From the NCBI GenBank assembly GCA_030068075.1, contig CM057834.1, forward strand, positions 96,675,119 through 96,739,118: 64,000 nucleotides of DNA. Reading direction: 5' to 3'. Shown piece after piece: positions 62,879 through 64,000 of this stretch. Made by a program: the position numbers and the translations under genes. Source of the stretch: Paguma larvata. Lineage: Eukaryota; Chordata; Mammalia; Carnivora; Viverridae. Each line of letters begins with the position of its first letter. The first letter of the stretch is position 1. The notes beneath the pieces were generated by a model. It searched no databases. It was not told the DNA's origin and worked only from the letters and a program-made list of their open reading frames with translations.

Positions 62879-63103
62879 TTTTTTTTTTAATTTTTTTAAC
62901 GTTTTTATTTTATTTTTGAGAGACATAGAGACAGAGCATGAGCAAGGGAAGGGCAGAGAGGGAGGGAGATACAGAATCTGAAGCAGGTTCCAGGCTCTGA
63001 GCCATCAGCACAGAGCCCGACGCGGGGCTCGAACTCACAGACCGCGAGATCATGACCTGAGCCGAAGTCGGCCGCCTAACCCACTGAGCCACCCAGGCAC
63101 CCC
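62879..63103 (-). mobile_element. Carnivore SINE, young copy
   Basis: Perfect 17-bp duplication AATGTCTCCCTATTCTT at 62862-62878 and 63104-63120. Confidence 0.95.
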
Positions 63104-63349
63104 AATGTCTCCCTATTCTTAAAAGCCCCTAGAATGCCTCATTGTGGCATAGTTCGAGCCCAGGGCTCACCTACCAAGAGCTCACTCAGGCTCAGAAAGG
63201 CACTCATCGCCTGATTTAACAGAAAAAAATAATTATTTGAGACCAACATGCAAAATAAAAGTATGCACCATATGGAAGTGATATATGATATATACACATA
63301 TACATATCTAATATATACCTATGTGTATACCTCATCTACTCACACATCA

Positions 63350-64000
63350 TTTTCTTTGAGAACAGGAAGCGATCTCGAATGTTCTACGGGTATGTGTTGG
63401 AATTGTTGAGCCGTGTTTCTCCAGTCCCTCCACTGACAGCAGCGAGGACGCTGTGGGTGGTGCGGACATGAAGAGGGAGCTGATATAACGTGGATTTGAA
63501 ACAGAACAGACTTTCCCCCCAGGCAGCTGCAGGGTAACTGCTAACAAATTTGTTACCCATTCGTACCTGCCCCATCCACCCCTGTCTTGGCTGGCGGCGT
63601 AACTTCGAGCCTCTGGACTGTTGGGTGAGGCCCTCCTTACCTGCCGCCCGATGCCTGTCTCTCCAAAGCACCTGCCGCCGACTAACATGCGGGCAGAGAA
63701 CCGCCTTCCGACGACAGGTCCTCCTTCCCACCTGCTTCCTCGGAGTCTGGAGCCTGACTCAGACGTGGCAGTGATGAAGGAGAGGGGAGTTTTCTCCGAA
63801 AAAGTTTTGGAAGCAGAGATCTTAGCGCACCTCCGTCGGGCCATACCCTTGCCAGGGGCGCCTCTGCCCAGAAGGGAGGGGCCCCCCCTAGATAGGATCT
63901 CCTATCCCAGCTGCAGTCCCCTGTCCACCCTCGAGGACAGCAGTTCAGCTGTCAAAGCCCAGAGTCCCGCATCGCCCCCTCCCCGGTCCCAGATCGGCGG
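63350..64000. promoter_or_regulatory. Weak CpG-rich segment at the right edge
   Basis: CpG density is clearly higher than in the preceding 30 kb, though below that of the EZH2 island. It continues off the window. It may be a promoter, an island shore or a GC-rich mobile element. Confidence 0.35.
63641..63844 (-). CDS. Candidate first coding exon, unknown product (tentative)
   Basis: An ATG at 63844-63842 (G at -3, G at +4) opens 68 codons that end exactly at a consensus donor CAG|GTAAGG (exon end 63641, GT at 63640-63639), in phase 0. The predicted start is MARRRCAKISASKTFSEKTP, Arg/Ser/Gly-rich, with no domain I recognise. Surrounding sequence is CpG-richer than the flank and lacks recognisable SINE or L1. 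It is on the EZH2 strand, about 31.7 kb upstream. It may equally be non-coding, or the leader of an unrecognised LTR element. Confidence 0.25.

Noticed and set aside
32600..64000. Y RNA genes, known to lie upstream of EZH2 in mammals
   Set aside because: No GGCTGGTCCGA-type start was found on either strand; they are probably further right.

Overview
This is vertebrate nuclear DNA from a carnivore, almost certainly a cat (Felidae). About fifty copies of a tRNA-derived SINE are scattered through it. Their head (GGCGCCTGGGTGGCTCAG), body (GCTCTGTGCTGACAGCTCAG) and CT-rich, AATAAA-rich tail are the felid form (SINEC_Fc type), not the canid form. Old L1, MIR, LTR and other mammal-wide repeats fill much of the rest. 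There is no prokaryote-like gene organisation, and most long open frames are SINE translations or GC-rich chance frames.

The one gene I can identify with certainty is the 5' part of EZH2, the histone H3K27 methyltransferase of Polycomb repressive complex 2, on the minus strand. Its first, non-coding exon (about 31724-31909) lies in a CpG island (about 30830-32560). Exon 2 (6902-7025) carries the start codon and codons 1-39. Exon 3 (6215-6343, 129 bp) carries codons 40-82. All splice junctions are canonical. Intron 1 is about 24.7 kb and intron 2 is 558 bp. Exon 4 is not visible, so intron 3 runs off the left edge. The promoter has two CCAAT boxes, GC boxes, E2F-type sites and, inside the mapped exon 1, a TATA-like AATAAAA directly before an upstream ATG. 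That ATG opens a 59-codon reading frame that crosses the exon 1-2 splice and overlaps the EZH2 start.

Region by region: 1-6214 is EZH2 intron 3; 6215-7025 is exon 3, intron 2 and exon 2; 7026-31723 is intron 1, including a stretch of about 8.7 kb without SINEs; 30830-32560 is the CpG-island promoter. From 32.6 to 64 kb is the upstream intergenic region, packed with nested repeats: an ancient repeat split by an LTR-like insert and several SINEs at 34.6-38.1 kb, and an L1 split by another LTR-like insert at 40.2-43.0 kb. The last 650 bp (63350-64000) are CpG-richer, lack recognisable repeats and contain an open frame ending exactly at a consensus splice donor.

The points most worth a second look are the overlapping uORF and its link to start-site choice, a 63-bp inverted duplication with microhomology at both joins beside a truncated SINE (46630-46692 versus 47310-47372), a SINE that appears to have carried flanking DNA with it (51585-51872), and the candidate first exon at the right edge. 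I did not find a convincing new multi-gene system.
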